From an uncultured Acidobacteriaceae bacterium (GTDB taxonomy: Bacteria; Acidobacteriota; Terriglobia; Terriglobales; Acidobacteriaceae): 64,000 bases of DNA. The notes under the pieces are model-generated. The model was not told the DNA's origin and searched no databases. It saw nothing but the letters and a program-made list of their open reading frames with translations. A program made the position numbers and the translations under genes. The DNA is taken from assembly GCA_903911925.1 (NCBI GenBank), contig CAIWFH010000169.1, positions 32,960 through 96,959 of the forward strand, written 5' to 3'. Position 1 is the stretch's first letter. The number at the start of each line of letters is the position of its first letter. This document shows, in pieces, positions 61,991 through 64,000 of the stretch.

Positions 61991-63306
61991 GTCAAACTCA
62001 TTCGTATGAAGGCTTGAGGGGCATTAGCGGTGTAATTGTTATCGGTTTGGCCCGGATCACCTAGATTTGGTTCTGGAAGTAGAGCCAAGAGGGCTTTCGC
62101 AACCGGATCGATGTTTGTAATTGTGTTATTTGGAAACGGCGTGCGGCCGGTGCCGTCGGGATCTCCAGTGCCAGGGTCGTAGATTGTGTGCGTTGCGGCG
62201 ACCGAACTGAAGTCCCCATTGCGGAAGGCATCAATCGGAACCGTGGTGACGATTGCGCTCTTTGCGGACAGTCGGGATAACTGATAATCCCCGAAGGCAA
62301 AGACCTTGTCCTTCTTTACCGGGCCGCCCAGACTAAGCCCTCCCTGATTCCAGTTGTAGGGTGGAGTGGCTGCCCCGCCCGTGAATGGCGTGGATGCGAA
62401 GGTGGCGGAATTTCTGTTGTACTCAAAAACCGATCCGTGAATATGGTTGGTGCCCGACTTTGTAACAAACTGAGCTACCATGCCTGCGGTGTTACCGAAT
62501 TCTGGATCATAGTCGGCAGTGATAACCTTGACTTCCTGCACGGAGTCAGGGGGCGGGTTAATAACCTGGATTCCGCTGAATCCATAGTCAACGTCTGTAA
62601 TTCCATCAAGAACATAAACCTGGGCTCCAGACCAGACGCCGTTCACATAGGTTCGATCTGTTCCCTGAGGATTCTCGCCGGAACCCATCTGGAATGTGTC
62701 TGGAATTACTCCCGGTACCAAGGCATAGAGTTGAGTGACATTATTCCCAACCAGGGGCAGGCTATCGACAGATTGAGCCTCAAACCGATCGCTCACATCC
62801 GTCTGTTCTGTATTCAGAATTGGTGGAGCGGCGGTCACGGTCACAGTTTCTGTTGAAGCACCGACTTTGAGGACGCAATCAACACGAATGGTTGCCGCAA
62901 CAGGCAAGACGAGATGCTCCCTAACGAATCCCTCAAACCCCGACATATGAACCGATATTGAATACTGCCCGGGAGTTAAGTGGGTGGCGTTGTAAAATCC
63001 CGTCGCATCCGCTTCGATCCTGGTCTCGACGCCCGTCTCCTCGCTTTTCACAACGACTATCGCTTTAGAGACAATTGCTCCCGACGAGTCGCTCACATAG
63101 CCGTTGATCCCTCCCCAAACCGCTTGGGCCCGCGTGTGCGCCGGGGCTAAGGAGAGAATGAATGTGGTTAGCAAAACGGCAGCGAGCGTAACTGGGTTCA
63201 TCCGCGCTCTGCCATTTATAGAAGGTGAGTTGGTAGGTCTCCCGTGGTCGTCTTTCATTGGCAAGGAGATACCATTCCCACTGGCTCTGCAACTCGATGG
63301 GAACAT
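61969..63306 (-). CDS. N-terminal fragment of TonB receptor 3 (regulatory domain and plug)
   Basis: 445 codons with signal core (TLAAVLLTTFILSLAPAHT), regulatory-like sandwich (GGINGYVSDSSGAIVSKAIV) and plug (DSLPLVGNNVTQLYALVPGV, VYVLDGITDVDYG). After AFIR the frame runs 9 codons out of register (MSLTCAATTA) and stops. ATG at 63306 has a strong AGGAGG; ATG at 63201 would give a conventional signal peptide but has no clear site. Confidence 0.8.
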   Translation of the reverse strand: MFPSSCRASGNGISLPMKDDHGRPTNSPSINGRARMNPVTLAAVLLTTFILSLAPAHTRAQAVWGGINGYVSDSSGAIVSKAIVVVKSEETGVETRIEADATGFYNATHLTPGQYSISVHMSGFEGFVREHLVLPVAATIRVDCVLKVGASTETVTVTAAPPILNTEQTDVSDRFEAQSVDSLPLVGNNVTQLYALVPGVIPDTFQMGSGENPQGTDRTYVNGVWSGAQVYVLDGITDVDYGFSGIQVINPPPDSVQEVKVITADYDPEFGNTAGMVAQFVTKSGTNHIHGSVFEYNRNSATFASTPFTGGAATPPYNWNQGGLSLGGPVKKDKVFAFGDYQLSRLSAKSAIVTTVPIDAFRNGDFSSVAATHTIYDPGTGDPDGTGRTPFPNNTITNIDPVAKALLALLPEPNLGDPGQTDNNYTANAPQAFIRMSLTCAATTA

Positions 63307-63893
63307 CTTCGAAGCCTCCTAAAGACTTGCTTTTAGTGGACGTGAAACGAACATCGGTCGATTGTTTGCTGTCGTCCTCACCTCCACGTTTGAGGAAGCT
63401 TACCACCGTCGTTGCATCAATTGTCAAGAGATTGAATGATCGCATTGCGGCCATTCAGTAAGGCGTTTGGAGATTCTTCGATCAACGCCACAAATTTATG
63501 AGGGGAATGTAAACCTGTCGCGTCTGATCAATCTTCGAGAGCGAACCGAACGGTTCTAAGTAGACAGGTTTTCAAAAGATGATAAAGGCCTCCGAGTCTC
63601 AAGGGCATTCGGAAAGGTGTTGAAAGCCCGGACAAAGTTGCCGCGATTATCTCGAACCTTACCGGCCAAGTGACAGTCGCCAGGATTGAGTTGGAGATAG
63701 ACCCGCACGGAATCTTGGCCGCAGAGTATTCGGCAATCCGATCGAATGCGAGCCGCGATGAACAGGAGAACCCGAAGATAGGCGGGCCGCAGGTACATCA
63801 TTTCGACCGATGGCTCTGGCACCCGCGGATACTCGCTCATGATCGAACCTTTCGTTTTCCGGTTCTTGGCAAGAAAGTGGAAAAGTGTGCGTT
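63307..63893. other. 587-base spacer upstream of TonB receptor 3
   Basis: Should contain the receptor promoter on the minus strand. Beyond one weak small frame (63840-63556) and a plus-strand open stretch (about 63601-63909) with no start codon supported, nothing is recognisable. The region lies next to a transposase end, so rearranged DNA is possible. Confidence 0.45.
63556..63840 (-). CDS. Possible small hypothetical protein
   Basis: A 94-codon frame whose ATG is preceded by GAAAGG at a good distance. The sequence (MSEYPRVPEPSVEMMYLRPA onward) matches nothing I know and is rich in Arg and Leu. It follows the transposase end on the same strand by 53 bases. The opposite strand is also open here, so this may be chance. 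Confidence 0.2.
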   Translation of the reverse strand: MSEYPRVPEPSVEMMYLRPAYLRVLLFIAARIRSDCRILCGQDSVRVYLQLNPGDCHLAGKVRDNRGNFVRAFNTFPNALETRRPLSSFENLST

Positions 63894-64000
63894 TTACGCG
63901 GCTTTCTGAAAAGCGACGAAGTTGGTTCTCGTGGCGGCCAGCCGCTGTACTTTCAACAGCAGGTAGTTGAGGTTTCGGTATCCGCGTCCACGTCTGAGCA
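63894..64000 (-). mobile_element. C-terminal end of a transposase, cut by the window edge
   Basis: The minus-strand frame entering from the right edge reads RRGRGYRNLNYLLLKVQRLA, then ATRTNFVAFQKAA and stop. The GYRN(L/F) segment followed by a short helix is typical of the last residues of ISL3-like transposases. Only about 34 codons are visible, so family and integrity are uncertain. Confidence 0.5.

Larger units (their letters stand above)
59870..63306 (-). pseudogene. Oar-type TonB-dependent receptor 3, split by a frameshift
   Basis: Two overlapping minus-strand frames together make one receptor of about 1140 residues. The N-terminal part (63306-61969) has the signal, the regulatory-like domain and the plug. 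The C-terminal part (61990-59870) has the barrel and an aromatic end (FGLHLNW). Reading TTC-CAT instead of TTC-AT at 62007/62008 joins them as AFHTNEFDLRGDYSMNQKDK, a natural receptor sequence, so one base is missing. This may be a real mutation, a phase-variable site or a sequencing error. AGGAGG eight bases before the ATG at 63306 supports that start, although it gives a 35-residue extension before the signal core. Confidence 0.85.

Overview
The window reads as a chromosomal segment of an Acidobacteriota species, most likely Terriglobia/Acidobacteriaceae. This is an inference. It rests on the moderately high G+C content, three very large Oar-type TonB-dependent receptors with an N-terminal carboxypeptidase-regulatory-like domain and no SusD partner, many Tat-exported glycoside hydrolases, CRTAC1 (FG-GAP plus ASPIC/UnbV) proteins next to TPR proteins, and dispersed palindromic intergenic repeats. 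There is no rRNA operon and I saw no CRISPR array.

Left part (1-17 kb): a mixed housekeeping region. It holds the 3' part of phosphoenolpyruvate carboxylase, a GH29 alpha-L-fucosidase, a CheY-like receiver protein, a repeat-rich spacer, and a restriction-modification island (putative PD-(D/E)XK endonuclease facing a Vsr nicking endonuclease and a DNA cytosine methyltransferase). Next come a GH1 beta-glucosidase, a GH15-like enzyme, an orphan phage/contractile-system tail-tube protein (gp19 family), an aldo/keto reductase, a TM2/zinc-ribbon protein, an unknown protein, a solitary LolD/MacB-type ATPase, and adjacent tRNA-Gly(GCC) and tRNA-Cys(GCA) genes.

Right part (17-63 kb): one long glycan-utilisation region. 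A TPR protein, a PD40 propeller with a haem-type CxxCH motif and an AraC regulator precede the first TonB receptor (22.3-25.7 kb). Then come a URO-D-family protein, an unrecognised secreted protein, a beta-helix protein, a GH89 alpha-N-acetylglucosaminidase, an araC remnant, a TPR/CRTAC1 pair, a six-hairpin glycosidase and a GH36 alpha-galactosidase. A minus-strand pair (six-hairpin glycosidase plus CRTAC1) faces away from the second TonB receptor (47.4-51.1 kb). That receptor leads a second plus-strand run: lipoprotein six-hairpin enzyme, HGSNAT-like membrane acetyltransferase, PIG-L/LmbE deacetylase and another six-hairpin enzyme. A TPR protein and a third, frameshifted TonB receptor lie on the minus strand, and a transposase end touches the right edge.

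The likely logic is that the receptors import oligosaccharides released by secreted Tat-dependent hydrolases acting on a heteropolymer with alpha-GlcNAc, alpha-galactosyl and perhaps fucosyl units. The AraC protein is the only intact dedicated regulator seen. The most unusual sequence-level observation is a dispersed palindromic repeat, present in intergenic spacers at 5 kb and 14 kb, that also occurs in frame inside the ppc coding sequence between short direct repeats.
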